Shown: in pieces, positions 33,174 to 41,387 of the stretch
Layout of the letters: every line of letters starts with the position of its first letter
Position numbering within the stretch: the stretch's first letter is position 1
From: an uncultured Trueperaceae bacterium
GTDB taxonomy: Bacteria; Deinococcota; Deinococci; Deinococcales; Trueperaceae
DNA length: 64,000 nucleotides
Assembly (NCBI GenBank): GCA_913062675.1
Contig: CAJXWR010000002.1
Coordinates: 1-64,000, forward strand
Reading direction: 5' to 3'
Translations under genes and position numbers: made by a program
Notes under the pieces: generated by a model
Database searches by the model: none
Seen by the model: only the letters and a program-made list of their open reading frames with translations
Told to the model about the DNA's origin: nothing

Positions 33174-33947
33174 CTACGCAGGTTTCTCCAAAAACCAGAC
33201 GATTTCACTTGGCCAGGACCTCGCCCAGGCAGCCGACACGAAGAATCGCGTCTCGTCGACGTCGCCCACCGGCTCGGGTTCGCGCACATCGCGCACGCGG
33301 AACCCCACCTCGCGAAACAGGGTGAACCAAGCCTCGATCGGCATCGTGAACTCAATGCCGCCCGGATCTTCAGCCACCTCCGTCCAATCGAGTCGATGCA
33401 ACCCGAAGTACGGCCGCTCCAGACGTTCCGTCGCCTCCGACCCGTCCAACGGGCTGCACACGCTCGCCATGGGGTGGTGCGCCAGGAACACCAAGCGGCC
33501 CCCGGGCGCAAGGATGCGCCACGCCTCGGGAATCCAGGCGTATGGATCGCACCAGATGGCGGCCCCGTACTCGCTGATCGCGAAGTCGAACGCTTCGTCC
33601 TCGAACGGTGTGGCCTCGGCGTTGCCATGCACGAAGGTGATGGCCGCCTCGTGCTCCGCCGCAAGCCGTTTCGCGGTGGTGAGTTGCGCTTCAGACAGGT
33701 CGATGCCCGTCACGCGTGCTCCCCGCTTCGCCATCCACCCGCTCACGTACCCCGTCCCGCAACCGAGCTCCACCGCTCTCAGCCCACGCATGTCCTCGGG
33801 GAGGAGAGGCAGCTCGTCGTTGGGCACACCCCAAATGCCCCACGAAGGCATGGGGTCAACCCAGTTGCGCTCTCCAGAGGCGACCCAATCGGGCGCACGC
33901 TCGTTCCAATAGCGACGGTTCTCCCGCGCATGTTCCGAATCCATCAT
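33174..33947 (-). CDS. Class I SAM-dependent methyltransferase
   Basis: 257-residue methyltransferase. Motif I is AVELGCGTGYVSGWMAKRG (about residues 58-76), the acidic residue after strand 2 is in TGIDLSEAQL, and motif IV-V is FDFAISEYGAAIWCDPYAWIPEAWRILAPGG. The substrate is unknown. ATG 33947 is preceded by TAGGAT at 6 nt, a leaderless arrangement. The 33012-33173 upstream region between this gene's end and the secreted-protein operon is AT-richer and gene-free. Confidence 0.86.
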   Translation of the reverse strand: MMDSEHARENRRYWNERAPDWVASGERNWVDPMPSWGIWGVPNDELPLLPEDMRGLRAVELGCGTGYVSGWMAKRGARVTGIDLSEAQLTTAKRLAAEHEAAITFVHGNAEATPFEDEAFDFAISEYGAAIWCDPYAWIPEAWRILAPGGRLVFLAHHPMASVCSPLDGSEATERLERPYFGLHRLDWTEVAEDPGGIEFTMPIEAWFTLFREVGFRVRDVREPEPVGDVDETRFFVSAAWARSWPSEIVWFLEKPA

Positions 33948-33953
33948 GACGGC

Positions 33954-33959
33954 ATCCTA
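33954..33959 (-). promoter_or_regulatory. -10 box of probable leaderless promoter (methyltransferase)
   Basis: TAGGAT on the minus strand, 6 nt before ATG 33947. Confidence 0.5.
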
Positions 33960-33985
33960 CGCAGCGAGACCGTCGACCGTGCAAA

Positions 33986-34696
33986 CTAGCCCGAGGTCGC
34001 CCCAGCGTCACCCAGCGTCCACGCCACCGCCGCATCCGCATGAATCCGCGTCGTGTCGAACCGCGGCACGCGAACGAGGTCGCCCAGCGACAGCAGGGTG
34101 ATCTCCGTGCACCCCTCGATCACGCCCTCCGCGCCCCGCGCCACCAAATCCTCCACCACGTCCGCCACCTCGCGCCTCGACGCCTCACGCACCTCACCGA
34201 GCACCAACTCCTCGTAGATGATCCGGTGCACCGCCTCCCGCCCCGCTGAATCCGGCACGAGCACCTCGAGACCGTGCGACGCAAGCCGGTCACGGTAGAA
34301 CGCCTGCTCCATCGTGAACCGGGTCCCCAGCAGGCCCACCCGCTCCACGCCCGCCGCCACGATCCGCTCCGCCGTCGCATCGGCCAGGTGCAACAACGGA
34401 ATCTCCACCGTCGCCTGCACCCCGTCCGCCACCTTGTGCATCGTGTTCGTGCAAATCAACAGCCCCTCCGCACCCGCCGCCTCGAGGTGCCGCGCCTCGC
34501 GCGCAAGGGCTGCACCCGCCGCCGCCCAGTCGCCCTCCGCCTGCATCACCTCGATCTCCGCGAAGTCGACGCTCACCATCACGATTCGCGCCGAGTGCAA
34601 CCCACCAAGCCGGTCCCGCACCCCCTCGTTGATCCAGCGGTAGTACAGCGCCGTACTCTCCCAACTCATGCCACCCAGCAGACCAATCGTCTTCAT
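33986..34696 (-). CDS. Aspartate/glutamate racemase family protein (YgeA/RacX-like)
   Basis: 236-residue cofactor-independent racemase. The N-terminal TIGLLGGMSWESTALYYRWINEG is the family signature. The two catalytic Cys lie in LLICTNTMH (about residue 82) and VIEGCTEITLL (about residue 197). It interconverts D- and L-amino acids through a two-base thiol mechanism. It is divergent from marC; the -10 TAGCGT lies 6 nt before ATG 34696 (leaderless). Confidence 0.88.
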   Translation of the reverse strand: MKTIGLLGGMSWESTALYYRWINEGVRDRLGGLHSARIVMVSVDFAEIEVMQAEGDWAAAGAALAREARHLEAAGAEGLLICTNTMHKVADGVQATVEIPLLHLADATAERIVAAGVERVGLLGTRFTMEQAFYRDRLASHGLEVLVPDSAGREAVHRIIYEELVLGEVREASRREVADVVEDLVARGAEGVIEGCTEITLLSLGDLVRVPRFDTTRIHADAAVAWTLGDAGATSG

Positions 34697-34702
34697 GGCG
34701 TT

Positions 34703-34708
34703 ACGCTA
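34703..34708 (-). promoter_or_regulatory. -10 box of probable leaderless promoter (racemase)
   Basis: TAGCGT on the minus strand. Read on the plus strand the overlapping bases give TACGCT, a possible -10 for the divergent marC gene. Confidence 0.45.
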
Positions 34709-34767
34709 CACCCCGCTCGCGGGTCCCACGCTCACGCCCGGGAAGCCCCGCCAAGGAAGGCCGCCCC

Positions 34768-35355
34768 ATGGAACTGCTGCTCAGCGCACTCTCCTCCGCC
34801 ACGATTCTCCTGTTCGTGATGGACCCCTTCGGCAACCTCCCGCTCGTCCTCGCCCTCCTCAAGGACGTCGACCCTGCCCGTCGGCAACGCATCATCGCGC
34901 GCGAACTCGGCTTCGCACTCGCCGTCCTGCTGCTGTTCCTCATCGCGGGCCAGTCGATCCTCGGCTTCCTCGGGCTCGACACCGAATCGGTCACCATCGC
35001 CGGCGGCATCGTGCTCGGCATCATCGGCATCCGTCTCGTCTTCCCCCGCCCCGACGGTGCCATGGGCATGCAACCGACCGGTGAGCCGTTCCTCGTGCCC
35101 CTCGCGATCCCGCTGATCGCCGGCCCCTCCGCCATGGCCACCGTCATCCTCTTCGGCAAGGCCGACGGCATCCTGCACGGCGGTGTCGCCGTGCTCCTCG
35201 CCTGGACCGTCACCGCAGCCGTGCTCCTCGCAGCCCCGCTGTTCTACCGGCTCCTGCGCGAGCGGGGCCTGCAAGCGGTCGAACGCCTCATGGGCATGCT
35301 GCTCATCATGATTGCCGTGCAAATGGTGCTCGACGGCATCGCCGCCGCGCTCTAG
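34768..35355 (+). CDS. MarC-family membrane protein
   Basis: 195-residue inner-membrane protein with six helices. FVMDPFGNLPL (residues ~17-27) and PLAIPLIAGPSAMATVIL (~110-127) are the two half-repeat signatures of the MarC/UPF0056 family. The physiological role is unresolved; a multidrug role was proposed but not supported in E. coli. SD AAGGAAGG precedes ATG 34768. It is convergent with the metal transporter operon, with 5 bp between stops. Confidence 0.88.
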   Translation: MELLLSALSSATILLFVMDPFGNLPLVLALLKDVDPARRQRIIARELGFALAVLLLFLIAGQSILGFLGLDTESVTIAGGIVLGIIGIRLVFPRPDGAMGMQPTGEPFLVPLAIPLIAGPSAMATVILFGKADGILHGGVAVLLAWTVTAAVLLAAPLFYRLLRERGLQAVERLMGMLLIMIAVQMVLDGIAAAL

Positions 35356-35360
35356 CGTCC

Positions 35361-36485
35361 TCAACCACCCGGTCGCAGGATTTCGCGTGCCGCCGAACGT
35401 CCCCGGTCCGTCAACGTGAGCACCCGCCCGTCGCGCTTCACCCAACCCTGATCGATGCAACGCGCCACCACAGCGCGCGCCTTCGCATCCGGCCAGCGCA
35501 AATGGCCGCGAAGCGCCTCGAGCACGTTCTCCTCGCCCACGTCCGGATCCGCCTCGTGTTGACACAAGTGCACGGCCAACGCGCGGTTCTCCCCCACCTC
35601 CCGCTCACCCCGCCGACGCACCGCCTGCGCCACGATGCCGTAGCGCGGACCGAACGCCAACGCGCCCGCCAGGAAGACGCCCGTCATGACCGCCATCATC
35701 CCGCCAATCGACACGTCCCACGCCACCGCCACGAAATACCCAAGCACGCTCGAGGCAATGCCGATGCCCGACGCGATGAGCAGCACGCGGTGCAGCCGGT
35801 CGCTGAGCAGGTAGGCGGCAGCGGGAGGCACGATGGCGAAGGCCACGAACAGCACCACGCCCACCGCGTCGAACGACGCGACCGCCGTCACGCTCGTCAA
35901 GGTGAGCAGCGCCACCCCCAGCAGGCCCGGCGCGAACCCGAACGCCGCCGCCTGCGCCGCATCGAACGTGCCGAGCTCGAGTTCCTTGAAGAACGCGGTG
36001 ACGAAGGCGAGGTTCACGAGGGTGACGAGGCCGAGCCAAACCATCGCGTCGGGCACCTGCACCCCCAGCACGTTCACGGTGTCGAGCCACACGAAACCAA
36101 TCTCGCCCAGCAGGACGGTATGTGCATCGATGTGGACCTGGCGCGCGAACAGGTTCAAGAGCAGCACGCCGAGCGAGAACATGGCGGGGAACACCAGCCC
36201 GATCGCCGCGTCGTTCTGCATGCGGCGCGAACGGGTCAAGGCGTTGGCCAGCAGCACCGTCGCCACGCCAGCGAGCGCGGCGCCAAGCAGTTGCACCGGT
36301 CCCGACGTCAAGCCGGTCGCCAGCCACACGAGCACGATGCCGGCCACGATGGCGTGCCCAATCGCGTCGGTGGCAAGCGACTCGCGTCGCAGCACGAGGA
36401 ACGTACCCAGCAGCGACGCGGCCACGGCGACCAGCGCGCCGGTCGCGATGATCGTGAAGGGAATCGAGGCGAACAGGGCGTTCAC
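35361..36485 (-). CDS. Metal (Mn/Zn) ABC transporter permease with C-terminal winged helix
   Basis: 374 residues. Residues ~1-290 form an ABC-3 family permease (MntB/ZnuB/TroD-like, eight or nine helices, with LVLRRESLATDAIGHAI near the start). Residues ~300-374 are a soluble tail with a winged-helix look (RAVVARCIDQGWVKRDGRVLTLTDRG), resembling DtxR/MarR-type DNA-binding wings. The GTG at 36485 overlaps the preceding permease stop (GTGA). It is the last gene of the four-gene metal importer. Confidence 0.88.
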   Translation of the reverse strand: MNALFASIPFTIIATGALVAVAASLLGTFLVLRRESLATDAIGHAIVAGIVLVWLATGLTSGPVQLLGAALAGVATVLLANALTRSRRMQNDAAIGLVFPAMFSLGVLLLNLFARQVHIDAHTVLLGEIGFVWLDTVNVLGVQVPDAMVWLGLVTLVNLAFVTAFFKELELGTFDAAQAAAFGFAPGLLGVALLTLTSVTAVASFDAVGVVLFVAFAIVPPAAAYLLSDRLHRVLLIASGIGIASSVLGYFVAVAWDVSIGGMMAVMTGVFLAGALAFGPRYGIVAQAVRRRGEREVGENRALAVHLCQHEADPDVGEENVLEALRGHLRWPDAKARAVVARCIDQGWVKRDGRVLTLTDRGRSAAREILRPGG

Positions 36486-37612
36486 GGGTGCGCCGCCTCC
36501 ACCCCATGACCCGGCTCTGCGAGTGCCTCCCGACCCGCGTCGGTCAGACGCCAGTGCACCCCCTCCTCGGGGCGGTGACGCACCTGCTCCACCAGACCCG
36601 CCTCGTGCAGCGCGCGAAGCGCAGCCCCGCTCTTCACCCCCAGGTAGCCGTCGAGCAGGCCCTGCTCACTCGCGTAGTTCGGGTCGTCGTGCCGCTCCGC
36701 AAGCTCATCGAGCAGCGCGAGAACCTGACGGTCCCGCAGCGCATGCCGCACCCGCCGACGGCGCCGTGCGGCCGCCACGAAACCGCGGTTGGGAGCGAAC
36801 GTCAGCGAGATTGCCGTCCACACCGTCAACGTCAACACGATCAATGGACCCGTCGCCAGGCCACGCGCCGATGCGCTTGCAAGGGCGCCCAGCACGCCAC
36901 TCAAGGCGGCGAAGACGGCTGCGAGGAGCACCATCAAGCCCAACCGGTTCGTCCACTGCCGCGCTGCGACGGCAGGCGCGACGATCATGGCGGACATGAG
37001 CACCACCCCCACCATTTGCAGGCCCAGCACCACGGCGAGGGCGATCATGGCGGTCATCACCGCGTCGAGCAGCGCGACGGGAAGGCCCAGCGAAGCGGCG
37101 AAGACCGGATCGAAACTCGTGAGTTCGAACTCCTTCCACAACGCGACCAGCAGCACGAGGGCAGCCGTGGCCACCCCCGCCATGAGCCCCAGGTCGCTCC
37201 GCAAGATCGCGGCTGCCTGACCGAACAGGAACGTCTCGAGCCCCGCCTGCCCCGCGCCCGCACTGCGCTGTACCACGCTCAACAGCACCACGCCCACGGC
37301 GAAGTACACGCTGAGCGCAATCCCAATCGCCGCGTCGCTCTTCAAGCGACTGCGGCGCTGCAGCAACGTGATGGTCAGCGCCGCCGCGACGCCCGTCGCG
37401 AGCGCACCGGCAAGCAGGGCGGGCAGGGCGCGACCCCCGGCGATGAGAAAACCAAGCGCCACGCCGGGAAGGGCCGCGTGGGACAACGCGTCCCCCAGCA
37501 GGCTCTGGCGGCGCAGGACGGCGAAACTGCCGAGCGCCCCACTCGCGACGCCCAAGATGATCGCGCCGAGCGCCACGGTCTGCAGCGTGTAGTCCCCAAG
37601 CAGGGCAAGCAT
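36482..37612 (-). CDS. Metal (Mn/Zn) ABC transporter permease with C-terminal winged helix
   Basis: 376 residues. The N-terminal ABC-3 permease includes FAVLRRQSLLGDALSHAALPGVALGF (residues ~30-55, the family signature) and the tail after ~residue 290 is a winged-helix-like domain (ALRALHEAGLVEQV...WRLTDAGREALAEP). Both permeases of this operon carry such tails, which could sense metal status or contact DNA at the membrane (inference). ATG 37612 lies 2 nt after the ATPase gene. Confidence 0.88.
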   Translation of the reverse strand: MLALLGDYTLQTVALGAIILGVASGALGSFAVLRRQSLLGDALSHAALPGVALGFLIAGGRALPALLAGALATGVAAALTITLLQRRSRLKSDAAIGIALSVYFAVGVVLLSVVQRSAGAGQAGLETFLFGQAAAILRSDLGLMAGVATAALVLLVALWKEFELTSFDPVFAASLGLPVALLDAVMTAMIALAVVLGLQMVGVVLMSAMIVAPAVAARQWTNRLGLMVLLAAVFAALSGVLGALASASARGLATGPLIVLTLTVWTAISLTFAPNRGFVAAARRRRRVRHALRDRQVLALLDELAERHDDPNYASEQGLLDGYLGVKSGAALRALHEAGLVEQVRHRPEEGVHWRLTDAGREALAEPGHGVEAAHP

Positions 37613-37614
37613 GG

Positions 37615-38397
37615 TCAGGATCCGTTCCCGACCGGTTCCACGCCCGGCGCGTCAAGCAGCGCGACGTTCCCACCGTACGCGGCATGCAGGTTCTCGCGCG
37701 TGTACACCTCGTCGACCGGACCCTGCGCGATCATCCGCACGTTGAGCAGCACCATCCAGTCGAAGGTGGTGCGCACCGTCTGCAAGTCGTGGTGCACCAC
37801 GAGCAGCGTCTTGCCGTTCGACCGCAAGTCGCGCATCACCTCGAGAATCGCCGCTTCGCTACGCGCATCGACCCCCGCCATGGGTTCGTCGAGGAACAGC
37901 ACGTCGGCGTCCTGCACCAAGGCGCGGGCAAGGAAGGTGCGTTGCTGCTGCCCACCGGAGAGTTGCGCGATCTGCCGGTCGCGGTACTCGGCCATGCCCA
38001 CCTGCTCCAACGCGGCTTCGGCCTGCGCACGCTCCCGTTTCCCGGGTCGGCGCAGCCAACCCAAGTTCCCGTACAGGCCCATCGTGACGACGTCGATCAC
38101 GCGCGTCGGGAAATCCCAATCGACGCTGCTGCGCTGCGGCACGTAGCCGACCTTCCGTCGCTGCTCGCGGTACGGCTTTCCCTTCAGGTACACGTGGCCC
38201 GCCGTCGGGCGAATCAACCCCAGGATGGCCTTCAGCAGCGTTGACTTGCCCGCCCCGTTGGGGCCCACGATGGCGGCCATCACGCCAGGTGGAACGTCGA
38301 GATCGACGTCCCACAGTGCCGGCTTCGCGCCGTAACTCACGGTGAGGTCCTCGACGTGAATCGCCAGGTCGGGTTCGTGCAGGTGTTCAGGAGTCAC
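37615..38397 (-). CDS. Metal (Mn/Zn) ABC transporter ATP-binding protein
   Basis: 260-residue ATPase of the MntB/TroB/ZnuC group. Walker A is GPNGAGKST, the Q-loop region is VGYVPQRSSVDWDFP (typical of Mn/Zn importers), the signature is QLSGGQQQRTFLARAL, Walker B is VLFLDEPMAGVD, and the H-loop is VVHHDLQTV. The GTG at 38397 lies 17 nt after the binding-protein gene and has GGAGG about 12 nt upstream. Confidence 0.92.
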   Translation of the reverse strand: MTPEHLHEPDLAIHVEDLTVSYGAKPALWDVDLDVPPGVMAAIVGPNGAGKSTLLKAILGLIRPTAGHVYLKGKPYREQRRKVGYVPQRSSVDWDFPTRVIDVVTMGLYGNLGWLRRPGKRERAQAEAALEQVGMAEYRDRQIAQLSGGQQQRTFLARALVQDADVLFLDEPMAGVDARSEAAILEVMRDLRSNGKTLLVVHHDLQTVRTTFDWMVLLNVRMIAQGPVDEVYTRENLHAAYGGNVALLDAPGVEPVGNGS

Positions 38398-38414
38398 GTG
38401 GTTCGGTTGCCTCC

Positions 38415-39413
38415 TTACCGTGCTCCCGACCGTTCCCGCCAGGCATCGAGCTCGCTCGGCAGGTCGGGTAGGGTGCCGCCCAACGCCTCGACGATGGTGC
38501 GCGTATTCACGAACATCATGCCAAGGTACGACCCCGCCAGCGTACCTGCTTCACCCAGCGCATCGCCGTACAGGTCGCCGCCAAGCGTCACGTGGCTGCC
38601 CTGGTCACGCGCCGCGTCGAGCACGGCCTGGAGGGTGCGCGGGGCAATCGTCGTCTCGACGAACACGGCCGGTACGCCCTGCTCCACGATGAGGCGGGTC
38701 ACCGCGCGAATGTCCGCGAGGGAAGCCTCCGACTCGGTGCTGATGCCCTGAATCGCAGCGAGTTCGAGGGCGTAGGCGCGCCCGAAGTACTCGAAGGCAT
38801 CGTGCGCCGTCACGAGCACGCGCTGACCCTCCGGAATCGTCGCAAGCGCGTCACGCATCCAGCCGTGCAGGGCGCGCAGCTCCATCGCGTAGCGGTCCGC
38901 ACGCGCGTGCATCGCGTCCGCGCAACCCGGCGCACGCTCGGCCAGGGCGTCGGCGATCACGAACACCGCATCGGCCCAGAGGCTGGCGTCCATCCAGACG
39001 TGCGGGTCGTACGCGTAGCCCTCGCTGGCTGCAATCCGGTTCGCGACCGGCACGGCACGTTCGGACACCGCCACGGTGGGCGTCCGCTGCGAGAAGCGAT
39101 CGAGCACCTCACCGAGTTGCCCCTCGAGCGACAGGCCGGCGTACAGGATCAGGTCAGCGTTCTGCAGGTCACGCACGTCGCCCGACGTGGGTTGATAGAG
39201 GTGCGGGTCCACGCCGGGACCCATGAGGGTGGTGATCCGGCTGCACGGACCGGCGATTTCACCCGCGACGTCACCAATCATGCCGATCGTGGTGACGACG
39301 TGAACGGGCTCGGTTTGCGCGTAACTGACGTGCCCAGGCGTGAGGAGCAGGAGGAGTACCACGACGGGCTGGACAACCCACCACCCCCACGATTTTTCGG
39401 CTTGCCTAAACAT
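38415..39413 (-). CDS. Metal (Mn/Zn) ABC transporter substrate-binding protein (ZnuA/TroA type)
   Basis: 332-residue cluster A-I binding protein. A signal peptide (~1-33) precedes two lobes. Metal ligands are visible as His in GVDPHLYQP, His in YDPHVWMD, His in LVTAHDAFEYFGRAY-like context, and Asp in the late GGDLYGD. A His/His/His/Asp set could fit either zinc or Mn. ATG 39413 has TAGCAT 6 nt upstream (leaderless). A DtxR-like dyad covers codons 2-7, and a DtxR-family gene lies at 42470-43144, so Mn (or Fe/Zn) repression is probable. Confidence 0.9.
   Translation of the reverse strand: MFRQAEKSWGWWVVQPVVVLLLLLTPGHVSYAQTEPVHVVTTIGMIGDVAGEIAGPCSRITTLMGPGVDPHLYQPTSGDVRDLQNADLILYAGLSLEGQLGEVLDRFSQRTPTVAVSERAVPVANRIAASEGYAYDPHVWMDASLWADAVFVIADALAERAPGCADAMHARADRYAMELRALHGWMRDALATIPEGQRVLVTAHDAFEYFGRAYALELAAIQGISTESEASLADIRAVTRLIVEQGVPAVFVETTIAPRTLQAVLDAARDQGSHVTLGGDLYGDALGEAGTLAGSYLGMMFVNTRTIVEALGGTLPDLPSELDAWRERSGAR
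39395..39410. promoter_or_regulatory. Candidate DtxR/MntR-type operator at the metal importer start
   Basis: TTTcGGCttGCCtAAA is a 16-nt dyad with one mismatched pair. It resembles DtxR/MntR boxes (TTTnGGC...GCCnAAA). It sits +4 to +19 from a leaderless start at 39413, so a bound repressor would block initiation or early elongation. Confidence 0.6.
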
Positions 39414-39419
39414 GGCGTG

Positions 39420-39425
39420 ATGCTA
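39420..39425 (-). promoter_or_regulatory. -10 box of the metal importer promoter
   Basis: TAGCAT on the minus strand, 6 nt before ATG 39413. An alternative promoter, TTGACT (39437-39432) with 17 nt to CATGTT, would start inside the frame and require a downstream GTG near 39362. Confidence 0.45.
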
Positions 39426-39444
39426 GCGCCGAGTCAACACCCTG

Positions 39445-40323
39445 TCAAGCGCCACGGACGAGCCGCACCGACTCGCTCAACAACGGCTCCAACGCCCCAT
39501 CGATCTTCAACGACGCCTCCCCATCCCCCCGCGTCACCCCACGATTCACGATCGCCACGGGCTTCCCAAGTTCCTTCGCGCGCCGCACGAACCGGTACCC
39601 ACTGAACACCGTGAGCGACGAACCCAACACCAACAACGCATCCGCAGACTCCACCATCGACCAGCCCCGCTCCACCCGCTCACGCGGCACGTTCTCCCCG
39701 AAGAACACCACGTCCGGCTTCAGCGCACCCCCACACGCCTCGCACGGCGGCACCACGAACGACGCCGTCCACGCGTCAGGAATCTCGACGTCCCCATCCG
39801 GCGCCACGTCATCGAGCCGCACTTCCGCCGCGAACCCCGGGTTCGCCTCGGCAATCCGATCCTGCAACCGCGACCGCGCGCTCCTCGCGCCACACGTCAA
39901 GCACACCACCGTCGCGAGGCTGCCATGCAACTCGAGCACCCGCTGCGACCCCGCCCGCTGATGCAAACCATCCACGTTCTGCGTCAACACGTCCTGCACC
40001 ACGCCACACCGCTCGAGCTGCGCCACGCCATGATGCGTCGGATTCGGCTCGGCACGCGCCGTCACCGGCCACCCCACCGAACTCCGCGCCCAGTACCGCC
40101 GCTGCGCCTCCACGCCCGACAGGAACGTCTGGTAGCGCATCGGTTCACGCGGTGTCGCGTTCGGCCCCCGGTAATCGGGAATACCCGACGCCGTGCTCAC
40201 CCCCGCACCACTCAACACCATCACCCGGCCACGCTCCAGGAAACGCGCGAGACGGTCCACGTCCTGCGGCGCCCCACCCTTCACGGCGCTCTCGACATCC
40301 TGCACGTTCCGCGGCATCGACAC
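39445..40323 (-). CDS. Sir2-family NAD-dependent protein deacylase
   Basis: 292-residue sirtuin. The NAD-binding motifs are LSGAGVSTASGIPDYRG (about residues 34-50) and TQNVDGLHQRAGS (about 120-132, with the catalytic His in the following LELHGS). Four zinc-ligand Cys are in CLTCG and CEACG. Its length and motifs resemble the SIRT4-like class II sirtuins. It removes acyl groups from lysines, forming O-acyl-ADP-ribose and nicotinamide. GTG 40323 has TAGGCT 7 nt upstream (leaderless); ATG 40317 is two codons in. It is divergent from the phosphotransferase gene. Confidence 0.9.
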   Translation of the reverse strand: MSMPRNVQDVESAVKGGAPQDVDRLARFLERGRVMVLSGAGVSTASGIPDYRGPNATPREPMRYQTFLSGVEAQRRYWARSSVGWPVTARAEPNPTHHGVAQLERCGVVQDVLTQNVDGLHQRAGSQRVLELHGSLATVVCLTCGARSARSRLQDRIAEANPGFAAEVRLDDVAPDGDVEIPDAWTASFVVPPCEACGGALKPDVVFFGENVPRERVERGWSMVESADALLVLGSSLTVFSGYRFVRRAKELGKPVAIVNRGVTRGDGEASLKIDGALEPLLSESVRLVRGA

Positions 40324-40330
40324 GCCCCCA

Positions 40331-40336
40331 AGCCTA
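40331..40336 (-). promoter_or_regulatory. -10 box of probable leaderless promoter (sirtuin)
   Basis: TAGGCT on the minus strand, 7 nt before GTG 40323. Confidence 0.45.
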
Positions 40337-40386
40337 GCCAAAGGCGGCGCCAGGAAACTGCGGGCTAGACGACCACCCGAACCCCG

Positions 40387-40392
40387 TATGCT
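40387..40392 (+). promoter_or_regulatory. -10 box of probable leaderless promoter (phosphotransferase)
   Basis: TATGCT, 6 nt before GTG 40399. Confidence 0.5.
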
Positions 40393-40398
40393 CCGTGC

Positions 40399-41382
40399 GT
40401 GCCCACCCCAACCCCGAGTCCCCTCGCCAGGCGCGCAGCGCCCCTCTACGGCTTGCATCCCGATGCGCTCGAGCGTCTCGGCGCGTTCGAAAGCGAGGTC
40501 CTGCAGGCCCCCACCGCTGACGGGGAGATCATCCTCAAGGTCATCGACGTCAACCACCGAAGCCAAGACCAGGTCCAGGCCGAAATCGATTGGCTCCTCG
40601 CCCTTCGTGAACGTGACCTCCCCGTCGCCCAACCCATCCCCACCCTCACGGGCCGGTGGACCGAACCCCTCGACGTCGAGGGAACGCACGCCGCCACCGC
40701 CGTCGCGTACCGAAAGAGCCCAGGCGAACACCGCCGCTACGACGCGTGGAACGACGATCACGCCCGAAAACTCGGCACGCTCCTCGGGCAACTCCACGCC
40801 CACACGCGTAACTGGACGCCCCCAGGACCGACCCGTCCCGACTGGCGGGACGTCGACGTGCTCGACCAAGCGGCCACCGCCTACCCGGACGACGACGCCA
40901 TGCAGAACGCCGTCGTGCGCCTCCTTCCCCACGCCAATGCGCTCACGACCCGCCTCCCGGACGTCGGCCTCGTGCACGCCGACGCGCACGCCTGGAACGT
41001 CCTCATCGACCACCACGACACCCTGACCCTCATCGACTTCGACGACGCCATCCGTGCCCCCTACCTGCACGACCTCGCCATCGCCCTCTACTACCCCGTC
41101 GCCACGCGCCCCGACGAACCCGCGGCCCGCACCGCCGAGCGCTTCCTCGGCCCCTTCCTCGAAGGGTTCGACGCCGTCGCCCCCCGACCCCACGGCAATA
41201 GCGAGGACGTCGCCACGCTCCTCGCCATGCGCATCGCCGATCTCGCCATCGCCGTCCACCTCACCGTCCCACCCGGCGATTGGACCGACGATCTACGCAC
41301 CACCGCCACGCGACTCCGCGACCGCACCGTCACGCAGCACGACCTCGTTCCCCTCGCAACCCTACGCACGTTCTTCGATTAG
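40399..41382 (+). CDS. Aminoglycoside-phosphotransferase-fold (APH/choline kinase) protein
   Basis: 327-residue kinase-like protein. The N-lobe carries ILKVIDV (ATP-binding Lys region). The catalytic loop is LVHADAHAWNVLID (Brenner-type HxDxxxxN), and the metal-binding segment is LIDFDDA (DFD in place of DFG-like). The fold phosphorylates small hydroxyl compounds such as choline, homoserine or aminoglycosides. The substrate is unknown. GTG 40399 has a -10 box at 6 nt. It is convergent with the GGDEF gene, with 5 bp between. Confidence 0.82.
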   Translation: MPTPTPSPLARRAAPLYGLHPDALERLGAFESEVLQAPTADGEIILKVIDVNHRSQDQVQAEIDWLLALRERDLPVAQPIPTLTGRWTEPLDVEGTHAATAVAYRKSPGEHRRYDAWNDDHARKLGTLLGQLHAHTRNWTPPGPTRPDWRDVDVLDQAATAYPDDDAMQNAVVRLLPHANALTTRLPDVGLVHADAHAWNVLIDHHDTLTLIDFDDAIRAPYLHDLAIALYYPVATRPDEPAARTAERFLGPFLEGFDAVAPRPHGNSEDVATLLAMRIADLAIAVHLTVPPGDWTDDLRTTATRLRDRTVTQHDLVPLATLRTFFD

Positions 41383-41387
41383 CCGCC

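Noticed and set aside
39445..41259. 604-codon minus frame that would fuse an upstream domain to the sirtuin
   Set aside because: The first ~310 codons are antisense to the phosphotransferase gene; sirtuin homology and a -10 box begin at 40323.
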